Assembly (NCBI RefSeq): GCF_030152825.1
Contig: NZ_JASLIP010000001.1
Location: 1 to 24,695, forward strand
Direction: 5' to 3'
Length of the DNA stretch: 24,695 nucleotides
Origin: Corynebacterium sp.
Lineage (GTDB): Bacteria; Actinomycetota; Actinomycetes; Mycobacteriales; Mycobacteriaceae
Positions 16,276 through 23,498 of this stretch are shown one piece after another (positions within the stretch are counted from its first letter, which is position 1; the number at the start of each line of letters is the position of its first letter). The translations under genes were made by a program, and so were the position numbers. The notes under the pieces were generated by a model. It was not told where the DNA came from. It worked only from the letters and a program-made list of their open reading frames with translations, and searched no databases.

Positions 16276-17991
16276 CTAAAACAGTCCGGTGATGGTGCCG
16301 TCCTCGGCGACATCGATCTGCTCGGCAGTTGGCCGCTTCGGCAGCCCCGGCATCGTCATCACCTGTCCGGTCAGCGCCACGACGAAGCCCGCGCCCAGGC
16401 GGGGGAGCAGTTCGCGGACGTGCAGCACGTGACCTTCCGGCGCGCCCAGCTCGGCCGGGTCATCGGAGAAGCTGTACTGCGTCTTGGAGATGCACACCGG
16501 CAGTTTGTCCCAGCCGTGCTCGGCGAGGAACTGCAGGTCCTTCTTGGCCTTGGTAGAAAACTCCACGCCACTAGCGCCGTAGATGCGGGTCGCGATGGTC
16601 TTGATGGACTCGGCCAGGCCCTCAGCCGGGTCGTAGAGCTGCTGGGACCCAGCCTGCGGGGTCTCGCCGTTCTCGATGACCTCGAGTACCTGCTGGGCCA
16701 GCTCGGTGGCGCCGGCGCCACCCTCGGCCCAGACGGTGGACTCGGCCAGGCGCACGCCTAGCTTTTCAGCCCACTCGGCGACGTGTTCGCGCTCGACGTC
16801 GGTGTCGGAGGTGAAGAGGTTCAGCGCGACGACCGGGGTGGTGCCGAACTTCTCCATGTTCTTCACGTGGCGCTCGAGGTTCTTCAGTCCCTCGTCCAGG
16901 GCGGCCAGGTTTTCGCTGTTCAGGTCCTCCTTCGCGACGCCGCCGTTGTACTTCAGGGAGCGGATGGTCGCGACGACGACGGCCGCGTCCACGTCGATGC
17001 TGCCCTCGCGGGCCTTGATGTTGAAGAACTTCTCCGCGCCGAGGTCGGAGCCGAAGCCGGCTTCCGTGACGACAATGTCACCGAGGCGGCGGGCGGTCTG
17101 GGTGGCGATGAGGCTGTTGCAGCCGTGCGCGATGTTTGCGAAGGGCCCACCGTGGATCAGCGCCGGGGTGCCGCCGAGGGTCTGCACGAGGTTGGGGTTT
17201 AGCGCGTCGCGCAGCAGGGCGGTGAGCGCGCCCTCGACCTGCAGGTCGCCTGCGGTGACCGGCCCGCCACTATAAGTCTGGCCGATCACGATGTTGGCGA
17301 GCTTAGCCTTCAGATCAGCCAGGTCCGTGGCGAGGCAGAGGATCGCCATCATCTCGCTGGCGGCGGTGATGTCGAACCCAGCCTCACGCGGGGTGCCGTG
17401 GGCAGGTCCGCCAAGACCGGTGACGATGGAACGCAGGCTGCGGTCGTTGACGTCCATGCAGCGGCGCCAGGTGACCCGGCGCGGGTCGATGCCGAGCTCG
17501 TTGCCCTGCTGGATGTGGTTGTCGATGAGGGCAGCGAGGGTGTTGTTTGCGGCGGTGAGTGCGTGCATGTCGCCGGTGAGGTGGAGGTTGATGTCCTCCA
17601 TCGGGACGATCTGCGCGTAGCCGCCGCCGGCCGCGCCACCCTTGATGCCCATGACTGGGCCTTGGGACGGTTCGCGGATCGCGACGATGGTGTTTTGCCC
17701 GGCGGTGCGCAGGGCGTCGGCTAGGCCGATAAGGGTGGTGGACTTGCCTTCGCCCGCGGGGGTGGGCGACATGGCTGTCACGAGGACGGTGCGGCCCAGT
17801 GGCTTGTCCCACACGTCGGTGGTGCGCAGGGCGGGGACGTCCACCTTGGCCTTGGTGGTGCCGTAGGGGATGAGTGCTTCGGCAGGGATTCCGGCGCGCT
17901 CGGCGATGTCCGCGATGGGCTCGAGGATGTGAGCCTGTGCGATATCGACGTCGCTGAGCTGAGGCTTGGTGATCACACTGGAATAAGTCAT
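16276..17991 (-). CDS. fhs: Formate-tetrahydrofolate ligase
   Basis: 571 residues from ATG 17991 (MTYSSVITKPQLSDVDIAQ), close to the ~556 usual for the family. A start at 18204 would add 71 non-homologous residues and run across the divergent lipoprotein gene, so it is rejected. The ATP loop TPAGEGKSTTLIGLADAL and IREPSQGPVMGIKGGAAGG are visible, followed by INLHLTGDMHA and GGPFANIAHGCNSL. It makes 10-formyl-THF from formate, ATP and THF, feeding purine and fMet-tRNA synthesis. A TATTCT box 6 nt before the ATG indicates leaderless expression. It stands alone, 27 nt before hemolysin III on the same strand. Confidence 0.96.
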   Translation of the reverse strand: MTYSSVITKPQLSDVDIAQAHILEPIADIAERAGIPAEALIPYGTTKAKVDVPALRTTDVWDKPLGRTVLVTAMSPTPAGEGKSTTLIGLADALRTAGQNTIVAIREPSQGPVMGIKGGAAGGGYAQIVPMEDINLHLTGDMHALTAANNTLAALIDNHIQQGNELGIDPRRVTWRRCMDVNDRSLRSIVTGLGGPAHGTPREAGFDITAASEMMAILCLATDLADLKAKLANIVIGQTYSGGPVTAGDLQVEGALTALLRDALNPNLVQTLGGTPALIHGGPFANIAHGCNSLIATQTARRLGDIVVTEAGFGSDLGAEKFFNIKAREGSIDVDAAVVVATIRSLKYNGGVAKEDLNSENLAALDEGLKNLERHVKNMEKFGTTPVVALNLFTSDTDVEREHVAEWAEKLGVRLAESTVWAEGGAGATELAQQVLEVIENGETPQAGSQQLYDPAEGLAESIKTIATRIYGASGVEFSTKAKKDLQFLAEHGWDKLPVCISKTQYSFSDDPAELGAPEGHVLHVRELLPRLGAGFVVALTGQVMTMPGLPKRPTAEQIDVAEDGTITGLF

Positions 17992-17997
17992 ATTTAC

Positions 17998-18003
17998 AGA
18001 ATA
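17998..18003 (-). promoter_or_regulatory. -10 box, leaderless fhs promoter
   Basis: Minus-strand TATTCT, preceded by GAT, followed by six bases and the fhs ATG. There is no Shine-Dalgarno sequence, which fits leaderless mRNA. Confidence 0.6.
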
Positions 18004-18042
18004 ATCGTCCCCTGCAGCGCGTGCTGAGTACAGGCGAGCGGC

Positions 18043-18048
18043 TAGCAT
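18043..18048 (+). promoter_or_regulatory. -10 box before the lipoprotein pseudogene
   Basis: TAGCAT is followed by GACCTC and the ATG at 18055, the same leaderless spacing as at fhs. The ATG at 18047 overlaps this box and reads an unrelated frame. Confidence 0.45.
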
Positions 18049-18054
18049 GACCTC

Positions 18055-18548
18055 ATGCGTTTGCCTTCTCGTAGCCTGCCTCTTCTTGCGGCCTGCCTCC
18101 TCGCGACGGCCTGCACGCCCGCGGAGGAATCCAGCCCCGACCAGCAGCAGAGCTTGAGCGAGCAGAGCTCCAGTTGCACAGAAATCTGTTGAGCAGAGCT
18201 CCACTCAACAGTCCAGGGATCAGGACCCGGCGTGGCACATCGCGGACACGAAAGCCCGCGTGATCTCTATGTTCTCCTACGACACCCTGACCGACCCGGC
18301 CACCCTCTTCGTCAGGCACACCGGGGTTGCGGTTCCCCATGACGACAAGCTGCTCTTCCTGGAAAAAATCGCCTTCGACATGCCCTATCAGGCCATCCTG
18401 GTCAAGGACATGCAGCAGCTCAACGACTACCTCATGCAGAAGTATGACGACGGGCCCGGCCTGGAGTACGGCCGCCCCCGTCATCTTCGATAACGGTGAG
18501 GTTATCGAGGGCATGCGCTACGCGAAGCGGGCTGAGATCGATCGCTGA
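18055..18548 (+). pseudogene. Frameshifted lipoprotein, DUF4300-like C-terminus
   Basis: The reading frame opens with a lipoprotein signal, MRLPSRSLPLLAACLLATAC (lipobox LATAC, C20), then a Ser/Gln-rich linker, and stops at 18190-18192. The coding signal continues in the next frame (about 18191-18493: DPAWHIADTKARVISMF, LFVRHTGVAVPHDDKLLFLEK, PYQAILVKDMQQLNDYLMQKYD). It then shifts again near 18468-18480 to finish as APVIFDNGEVIEGMRYAKRAEIDR at 18548. The first shift fits a 31-bp insertion flanked by 13-bp repeats. The second fits a 1-nt change in a C-run. The tail resembles the C-terminus of DUF4300 lipoproteins from memory. If so, ~100 residues between signal and tail are also missing. No function is assigned. 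Confidence 0.75.
18160..18203 (+). repeat. 13-bp direct repeat bounding a frame-breaking 31-bp insertion
   Basis: GAGCAGAGCTCCA occurs at 18160-18172 and again at 18191-18203. Both copies read EQSS, but in different frames. Removing one 31-bp unit joins the signal-peptide frame to the downstream frame without a stop, so the duplication is the likely inactivating event. Confidence 0.7.
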
Positions 18549-18582
18549 ACTGCCGTGACCGAAAGCGACCAGCTATCGCGCA

Positions 18583-18617
18583 CCCCGGGCCGTCGTCTTT
18601 GGAAAGCGGCCCCGGGG
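18583..18617. repeat. GC-rich inverted repeat over the HTH gene promoter
   Basis: Arms CCCCGGGCCG (18583-18592) and CGGCCCCGGGG (18607-18617, one extra C) flank a 14-nt loop. The right arm ends 8 nt before the TAGGAT -10 box, so the repeat covers the -35 region of the regulator gene. It may be its operator, or a terminator for the broken lipoprotein gene; no T-tract follows. Confidence 0.5.
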
Positions 18618-18624
18618 GAACGGC

Positions 18625-18630
18625 TAGGAT
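18625..18630 (+). promoter_or_regulatory. -10 box of the HTH regulator gene
   Basis: TAGGAT followed by 7 nt and the ATG at 18638, without a ribosome site, again fits leaderless transcription. Confidence 0.5.
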
Positions 18631-18637
18631 TTCTCGC

Positions 18638-19246
18638 ATGACACTGGCACAGCGCATCAAGGCGTTCCGCAGCAAGGCCGGGCTTTCCCAAGCGGAGCTC
18701 GCGGACAAGCTCGTGGTGGCCCGCGAGGACGTGCAGGACTGGGAGACCGGCCGCGGCGCGCCCGATATCGAGGTCCTCAAGAAGCTGGCGGAGCTGTTCG
18801 GGGTCGGCACCGATGAGATCCTGGGCAAAGATGGAGCGGTGCTGGGCACAGCGACCAGCCGCGTGGCCGTCGACGTCAAGTCCCTGGAGAAGACCGGGGG
18901 CAGGTTCCTGGCGAAGGGGACGAAGGCCCACACCGCGGTCCGTCAGGTCTTCCCACATGCCGTGATCACACCACTTCTGCGGGAGAAGAAGAACACCAAG
19001 GGCGAGTTTGCCGCCGGGTGGTTCACCGAGATTGCCTTCGACGGGGTGCCCGATTTCTTCTCTGAGGTGAAGAACTCCTTCAGCGGTGATTCCTTCTACC
19101 TGGTTGAGGACGCCGGTCGAACGCTGTTCGTGCGCGTCACGAAGGATGCCGTGGAGAGCCGCGAGATCTTCGGGCAGCTATCGCGAAGCAAGTTTGTCGT
19201 TGGTAGGAACTCGTTTATCAAGTTCGGCACACCGCTGAAGAACTAG
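18638..19246 (+). CDS. XRE-family HTH protein with an unrecognised C-terminal domain
   Basis: 202 residues from ATG 18638. Residues 1-60 are a Cro/CI-type helix-turn-helix (LAQRIKAFRSKAGLSQAELADKLVV, then EDVQDWETGRGAPDIEVLKKLAELF). Residues ~75-202 form a mixed alpha/beta domain I do not recognise (HTAVRQVFPHAVITPLL, GWFTEIAFDGVPDFFSEV, FVVGRNSFIKFGTPLKN). No membrane segment or protease motif is seen. It may sense a ligand or partner through that domain. The inverted repeat over its promoter suggests self-regulation. It converges on the response regulator gene. An upstream in-frame start adding 13 residues lacks support. Confidence 0.82.
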   Translation: MTLAQRIKAFRSKAGLSQAELADKLVVAREDVQDWETGRGAPDIEVLKKLAELFGVGTDEILGKDGAVLGTATSRVAVDVKSLEKTGGRFLAKGTKAHTAVRQVFPHAVITPLLREKKNTKGEFAAGWFTEIAFDGVPDFFSEVKNSFSGDSFYLVEDAGRTLFVRVTKDAVESREIFGQLSRSKFVVGRNSFIKFGTPLKN

Positions 19247-19312
19247 GGGACTGGCCTGGGGCAGCAGCTAAGGCGGCGCGTGTCCAAGCCGTCTGTGTTT
19301 TCCGGCAGCGTG

Positions 19313-19918
19313 CTAGATCCAGCCGTTCGCCTTCGCGAGGTGTGCGGCCTCGAAGCGGTTTCCAGCACCGGTCTTCGACATGATGCTGGAGATGTGGTTG
19401 CGCACCGTGCCTGGCGAAAGGTGCAACGCCTTGGCAATGGCGGGAGAGCTCTTTCCTTGGAAGAGCTGCTGGCAGACCTGCGTCTCCCGCTCGCTGAGGG
19501 GGTTATCGGGAGCCAGCAGGCTATCCCGGGCCAGCGTCGGGTCGATGACGCGCAGCCCCGCGTGGACCCGGCGGATTGCATCGGCGAGCTCCTCGGGAGG
19601 GGTGTCCTTCACGATGAACCCGTCCACGCCCGCCTCCATCGCGCGCTTGACGTAGCCCGCCTTGCCGAAGGTCGTCACGATCAGGCAACGGCACGGGTGC
19701 CCGGCCAGTTCCTTGGTCACGTCCAGGCCGTTGAGCCCCGGCATTTCGATGTCGAGGAGGGCCACGTCGATGGGATGCTTCAGTACCAAGCGCAGGGCCT
19801 CGGTTCCCGTGGCGCACTCCGCGACGACTTCGATGTCCGGCTCCGCGCTCAGTAGTGCGACGAGCGCCCCGCGCACCAATGACTGGTCCTCGGCGAGCAG
19901 TACTCGAATCGGGTTCAT
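19313..19918 (-). CDS. NarL/LuxR-family response regulator
   Basis: 201 residues. The receiver domain (1-120) has the acidic pair E10-D11, phospho-acceptor D56 (ALLDIEMPGLNG), the conserved VTTF switch threonine and K104 (FIVKD). The C-terminal LuxR/GerE HTH begins at LSERETQVCQQLFQG and continues as LSPGTVRNHISSIMSKTGA. The ATG overlaps the kinase stop as ATGA, so kinase and regulator are translationally coupled. The likely target is the promoter of its own ABC transporter operon. Confidence 0.95.
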   Translation of the reverse strand: MNPIRVLLAEDQSLVRGALVALLSAEPDIEVVAECATGTEALRLVLKHPIDVALLDIEMPGLNGLDVTKELAGHPCRCLIVTTFGKAGYVKRAMEAGVDGFIVKDTPPEELADAIRRVHAGLRVIDPTLARDSLLAPDNPLSERETQVCQQLFQGKSSPAIAKALHLSPGTVRNHISSIMSKTGAGNRFEAAHLAKANGWI

Positions 19919-21045
19919 CGGTTTTCCTCCTCGGACGTGGCGCCGTCGTCGATGATCTCGCGATCCGCACCCATCGCGATCAGCACGGTGCTTAAGCCTC
20001 GTTCGCGGCGCACGATGAGCTGTCCACCGGCCGCCTCGACGCGCTCGCGAAGCCCAGCCAGGCCGCCATCGCCGTTGCGGGCCTCCTCGTCGCTGAACCC
20101 GCAGCCGTCGTCGGTGACCTGCAGCTTGTCGCCGGTCACACTGACCCAACAGGCCCGTGCTCCGGAGTGGCGGACCACGTTGGTCGTCAGCTCGCGCAGG
20201 CCCCAGGAGAAGAAGGCCTCGTTGGTGCCCGGCGTGGTGAGCCGTTCGGGCAGGTGCGCGGTGATGCCTTTCGTCTCCAGCGCCCGTCGCGCTCCCTGGA
20301 GCTCGCCGGCGAAGGTGGGTGTGCGCATTCGGGTCACGGTGGAGCGGACCTCCGCCAGAGCGAGGCGGGAGAGCTCGCTGATCTCCTTGAGCTCCTGCTT
20401 GGCCTGTTCGGGGTTCTTCTCCATCGCGCGGCGCGCAACCTCGGATTTGAGGTTGATGACGGTCAGCGAGTGGCCCAGCAGGTCGTGGACGTCCGTAGCG
20501 ATGTCCTCCCGTTGCTGCGCGAGATCGAGTTCGTGCTGCAGCTGGTGGCGGGAGTCGTCGTACTGGCTGAACACGCCCACCGCGATGAGCATCAGCGGGA
20601 TGAACAACAGGATGAAGGCCGACCAGTCCAGGTTCTCCGGGGCCCGGAGCCACACTGCGACCGACCCGACCACGCCCGTGGTGAGCACGATGGGCAGGGA
20701 CCGCTTGAGGGGGAGCGTGAAACCCAGCATCGCTGCCAGGTAGGGGGCGAAGCTCATGGCGCCCGTCTGGATCACAGGCACGCTGGTCAGCGCGATGGCC
20801 AGCAGAACGCCCCATCGGAGGAGAGCCTGCGGCAGTAGACCCCAGCCGCGCGGGGAGGTACCCATCGAGCCGAAGGCGTAGAAGTAGACAGCGCTGAAAA
20901 TGAGCACGCAGGCCGTCATCCAGGTTTTATCCCCGGCACCGAACTCATCGCCGGTGTAGACCTGGATCAGAACCGGCCCCAGGAACATCAGCCATATTGA
21001 GGCGAAGATCGCGTTGTTGAACTGGAAACCATCGAAGGCGCGCAT
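19915..21045 (-). CDS. Sensor histidine kinase (HisKA_3 / NarL type)
   Basis: 376 residues from ATG 21045, which overlaps the permease stop as ATGA. An upstream start at 21108 would lie well inside the permease. About six membrane helices fill residues 12-160 with almost no extracytoplasmic sensor domain, as in intramembrane-sensing kinases. Then come the dimerisation helix with phospho-acceptor H187 (DIATDVHDLLGHSL) and an HATPase_c domain with N box RELTTNVVRHSGA, G1 DDGCGF and GLAGLRERVEAAGG. It probably monitors membrane stress or drug load together with the adjacent transporter. Confidence 0.94.
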   Translation of the reverse strand: MRAFDGFQFNNAIFASIWLMFLGPVLIQVYTGDEFGAGDKTWMTACVLIFSAVYFYAFGSMGTSPRGWGLLPQALLRWGVLLAIALTSVPVIQTGAMSFAPYLAAMLGFTLPLKRSLPIVLTTGVVGSVAVWLRAPENLDWSAFILLFIPLMLIAVGVFSQYDDSRHQLQHELDLAQQREDIATDVHDLLGHSLTVINLKSEVARRAMEKNPEQAKQELKEISELSRLALAEVRSTVTRMRTPTFAGELQGARRALETKGITAHLPERLTTPGTNEAFFSWGLRELTTNVVRHSGARACWVSVTGDKLQVTDDGCGFSDEEARNGDGGLAGLRERVEAAGGQLIVRRERGLSTVLIAMGADREIIDDGATSEEENR

Positions 21046-21806
21046 CAGCTTCGGTTCTTGTCTCGCTTGCCCATCATCAGGCAGAAGCCCACGAAGATCG
21101 CCGTCCATACCGCGATGCTAACCCAGGCGTGCCACATCGGCTCGGTGATCAGCTCGGTACCAACCACTTGCGCGCCTTCGGCCAGTGGCCAGCGGACCAG
21201 CATCATCGCGCCGTACATCGGGGTGAATCTTCCGATATCCAGCAACGTTCCGCTGAGCGGCATGAACACATTACCCGCGAAAGCGAGGATCACGATGGAT
21301 CCGGTGGCCACGCCGACCGTGTTCTCCTTGGGAACCAGCAGCGTCCAGGCGAGGCCGTAGAAGCCGAAGGGGATGGAGCACAGCACGCAGGCGAGGAAGC
21401 TCAAGGCCCATTGCTCGGGCTGCATCTGCGCTCTCGTCAGCCCGCCGACGAGGAACACGGCCACGATTGGCAGTACCGCGCGCACGGCGATGCTCACTGT
21501 GTTCGCGAAGGCCAGCTGCCAGGGGCGCAGCGGGGTGAGTGCCAGCTGGCGGCCCCACCCGCTGCGGTTATCGGTGACGGCGGATCCTGTGGCGCCGACC
21601 GCGCCCACCACGCCGGCGTAGAACGCCATGCCCAGCATGACGAAGGCGGCGAGGTTGCCGCCGTTGACCTCCTGTTCCCCGTAGTCCTGCAGCGCCCCGA
21701 AGATGAGGTAGAAGAAGATCGGCAGCCCGATGCTGAAGAACAGGGTGGTCATATCCCGGCGCAGGCGGAGCAGTTCGTGGCCGGTGAATCTCAGGGTGGT
21801 GTTCAT
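21045..21806 (-). CDS. ABC-2 type transporter permease
   Basis: 253 residues with six predicted membrane helices (for example TTLFFSIGLPIFFYLIFGAL, LAAFVMLGMAFYAGVVGAVG and AVLPIVAVFLVGG). The cytoplasmic segment SGWGRQLALTPLRPWQLAFAN is a typical ABC-2 coupling region. It pairs with the ATPase encoded 4 nt upstream, with GGAGGC as its ribosome site, and ends in an ATGA overlap with the kinase. It is likely a drug or lipid exporter of the DrrB type; the substrate is not predictable. Confidence 0.92.
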   Translation of the reverse strand: MNTTLRFTGHELLRLRRDMTTLFFSIGLPIFFYLIFGALQDYGEQEVNGGNLAAFVMLGMAFYAGVVGAVGATGSAVTDNRSGWGRQLALTPLRPWQLAFANTVSIAVRAVLPIVAVFLVGGLTRAQMQPEQWALSFLACVLCSIPFGFYGLAWTLLVPKENTVGVATGSIVILAFAGNVFMPLSGTLLDIGRFTPMYGAMMLVRWPLAEGAQVVGTELITEPMWHAWVSIAVWTAIFVGFCLMMGKRDKNRS

Positions 21807-21810
21807 GCTT

Positions 21811-22728
21811 CTACGCCTCCTGGTTTTCTTTCGTCAGTGCGAGGAAGGTGTCCTCCAGACTGTGGCTGCTGATGGCAAGGTTGCGGGCCCCGGTTTGGGT
21901 CAGCAGGTAGCGGGCGAGCGCGTCGGAATCCTCGGTGGTCATGCTCAGGCGGTTGCCGTTGATGTCGCTGCCTGTCACCCCAGGCAGCCCGGTCAGATCC
22001 GGCAGTTCGCCCGGGAACTCGGCGCTGACCACCCGGTCGGCGCTCATGTTCCGCAGTTCAGCGGTGGTGCCGTCGGCGATGATCTCGCCGTTGTTCATGA
22101 GGACGATGCGCTGGGCGAAGTTTTCTGCCTCCTCCAGGTAGTGGGTGGCGAAGATGATCGTGCGCCCCTGCTGTGCCTGGTGGGTCATGGAGTCCCAGAA
22201 GCGGCGACGCGCACCGGTGTCCATCCCAGCGGTTGGTTCGTCCAGGATGAGAATCTCCGGGTTGCCAAGGATGGCCAGCGCGAAACGGAGGCGCTGTTGC
22301 TCACCGCCGGAGCATTTGCCCACGCGCCGGGTGTAGATGGGCTGCAGGTTGGCCTGTGCGATGACCTCGTCGAGGGGTAGGTGCTCCGGGAGGGTCGCGG
22401 CGATCATCTCCACGGTGTCTTTGACCGTGAGCTCGTTGAGCAGGCCGCCGGTCTGCATCAGGGCGCCGATGTGTTGCTTGCGAACGGCTTGGGTGGGGGA
22501 GTGCCCCATGACGGTGACGGTGCCGGAGGTCGGGGTGGTCAGCCCCAGGATGAGATCCAGCAGGGTGGTCTTACCTGCTCCGTTGGTCCCGAGGAGGGCG
22601 ATAATCTCGCCCGGCTGGACGGTGAGGTTCGCGTTCTTCAGCGCGTGGACGGGCTGGTTGGAACGCGGGTTGAAGGTTTTGCTGACTCCGGTGACCTCTA
22701 TTGCGTGGGTGGTGTATGTCGTGCTCAT
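21811..22728 (-). CDS. ABC transporter ATP-binding protein, DrrA-like
   Basis: 305 residues from ATG 22728. A GTG at 22737 would lie inside the -10 box. Walker A GTNGAGKTT (48-56), Q-loop MQTGG, signature CSGGEQQRLRF (139 onward, Cys in place of the usual Leu), Walker B ILILDEP and the H-loop ATHYLEEAE are all present. The C-terminal ~80 residues (RVVSAEFPGELPDLTGL...SSHSLEDTFLALT) are the DrrA-type domain. It is the first gene of the four-gene minus-strand operon. Confidence 0.94.
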   Translation of the reverse strand: MSTTYTTHAIEVTGVSKTFNPRSNQPVHALKNANLTVQPGEIIALLGTNGAGKTTLLDLILGLTTPTSGTVTVMGHSPTQAVRKQHIGALMQTGGLLNELTVKDTVEMIAATLPEHLPLDEVIAQANLQPIYTRRVGKCSGGEQQRLRFALAILGNPEILILDEPTAGMDTGARRRFWDSMTHQAQQGRTIIFATHYLEEAENFAQRIVLMNNGEIIADGTTAELRNMSADRVVSAEFPGELPDLTGLPGVTGSDINGNRLSMTTEDSDALARYLLTQTGARNLAISSHSLEDTFLALTKENQEA

Positions 22729-22735
22729 GGTTTTC

Positions 22736-22741
22736 ACGCTA
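22736..22741 (-). promoter_or_regulatory. -10 box of the ABC/two-component operon
   Basis: Minus-strand TAGCGT, 7 nt (GAAAACC), then ATG at 22728 with no ribosome site. Transcription likely starts at the A of the ATG. This also decides the start codon. No clear response-regulator operator was picked out upstream. Confidence 0.5.
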
Positions 22742-23052
22742 GAAATCCAGCGTGGGGAGCAGACATATTTTCTGTCACCACTTGCCCGTGACTTTTGTCA
22801 TGGGCCCCGCAAACGCTAGGCGCTAGGCGGGTTGCTTGGTCTTGGTCTTTTCTCCTTGTCGCTGTTTCTCCGTCGGCGGCCTTTGGCAGGAAGCGGCGTT
22901 GTTAATCGGGTTGCCGGGAACGTCGACGTGAGGTTGGGGCGCCTACCTGCGGTCTTGCTTGTCACAGGAAGTGAGGGCGGGGGCGAGGGGTGGCCTGTTC
23001 TTAAGTTGCAGGTGAGAGAGTTTCCGTGCCCCCGCTTGGGGGGTCAGTAGTT
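22742..23052. other. Intergenic stretch without a convincing gene
   Basis: About 310 bp between two divergent transcription units. A 72-codon plus-strand frame (22832-23050) has no ribosome site or recognisable domain and is judged chance. There is a tandem CGCTAGG pair near 22813-22827 and a 10-bp palindrome ACGTCGACGT at 22920-22929, neither with a clear role. The start regions of the ABC operon and the peptide gene lie at its edges. Confidence 0.5.
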
Positions 23053-23090
23053 TTGCAGAAATAAGTGCACTCGAAATGAATTGTTAGCGT
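23053..23090 (+). promoter_or_regulatory. Candidate promoter of the small peptide gene
   Basis: TTGCAG (23053-23058) with TGAATT (23077-23082) at 18-nt spacing, or TAGCGT (23085-23090) as an alternative -10. Either predicts a 5' leader of roughly 50-60 nt. Two GTGCAC hexamers (about 23065-23070 and 23096-23101) bracket the region. Confidence 0.35.
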
Positions 23091-23146
23091 CAAGAGTGCA
23101 CCGATCAACCCCCGGGTGCGACACTTCCACTAGTTAGGAGAGCATC

Positions 23147-23236
23147 ATGTTCGAGCTTATTTCTACCCTGTTTGACGTCCTCGTTGGCGCTATCAGCGGT
23201 GCCTTCGAGGCCATCGTTGCTGCCATCAAGGGCTAA
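23147..23236 (+). CDS. 29-residue amphipathic peptide
   Basis: The ATG at 23147 lies 5 nt after AGGAGA (23136-23141) and the frame ends in TAA just before a strong terminator, so it is a self-contained gene. Sequence in two parts: MFELISTLFDVLVGA and ISGAFEAIVAAIKG. It has no signal peptide and no cysteine. Polar residues E3, T7, D10, G14, S17, E21 and K28 fall on one helical face, with Phe, Leu, Ile, Val and Ala on the rest, giving a strongly amphipathic helix of net charge about -2. This is reminiscent of leaderless corynebacterial cell-wall porins (PorA/PorH, 40-60 residues) and of phenol-soluble modulins. A type I toxin is a third option. None is proven. Confidence 0.75.
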   Translation: MFELISTLFDVLVGAISGAFEAIVAAIKG

Positions 23237-23241
23237 TACTG

Positions 23242-23299
23242 GATCGCCTTCGGGCGTCCCCGGACCTCCTACGAGCTTCGGCTCGGGGGAGGTCTTTTT
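23242..23299 (+). terminator. Double UUCG-hairpin terminator of the peptide gene
   Basis: Two hairpins follow the stop by 5 nt. The first is CGCC-TTCG-GGCG (23245-23256), extended by flanking pairs around one bulged T. The second is GACCTCC/GGAGGTC closing over CGAGC-TTCG-GCTCG (23263-23294), followed by five T residues (23295-23299). Both have the extra-stable UUCG tetraloop. The second is a textbook intrinsic terminator; the first may protect the 3' end of the mRNA. Confidence 0.9.
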
Positions 23300-23498
23300 G
23301 TGTTGCCAGGACTTCCTCCTGTTAACGGCAACGTATTTCCTGAGGGAGCTCGCCCCTGTGTTCGAGTGTTTCAAGCCTGTGTCCGATACCCCTGCTCCAA
23401 TGGTCACTGAGCGGTGCGAGCGTGTCTCACAGGATTTTCCGCGGCACGCCGTTTACCGTGGATACATCGCGTTTTTTGGCCCAAGGAGGCATATCCGG

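Noticed and set aside
17992..18204. N-terminal extension of formate-THF ligase by 71 residues
   Set aside because: The extension is absent from the family and overlaps the divergent promoters. ATG 17991 has a leaderless -10 box.
20816..21108. Earlier start for the sensor kinase at 21108
   Set aside because: It would overlap the permease gene by 64 nt. ATG 21045 gives a normal ATGA coupling overlap.
22832..23050. 72-codon plus-strand frame in the intergenic region
   Set aside because: No ribosome site, poor start and no domain; it would run into the promoter region of the peptide gene.
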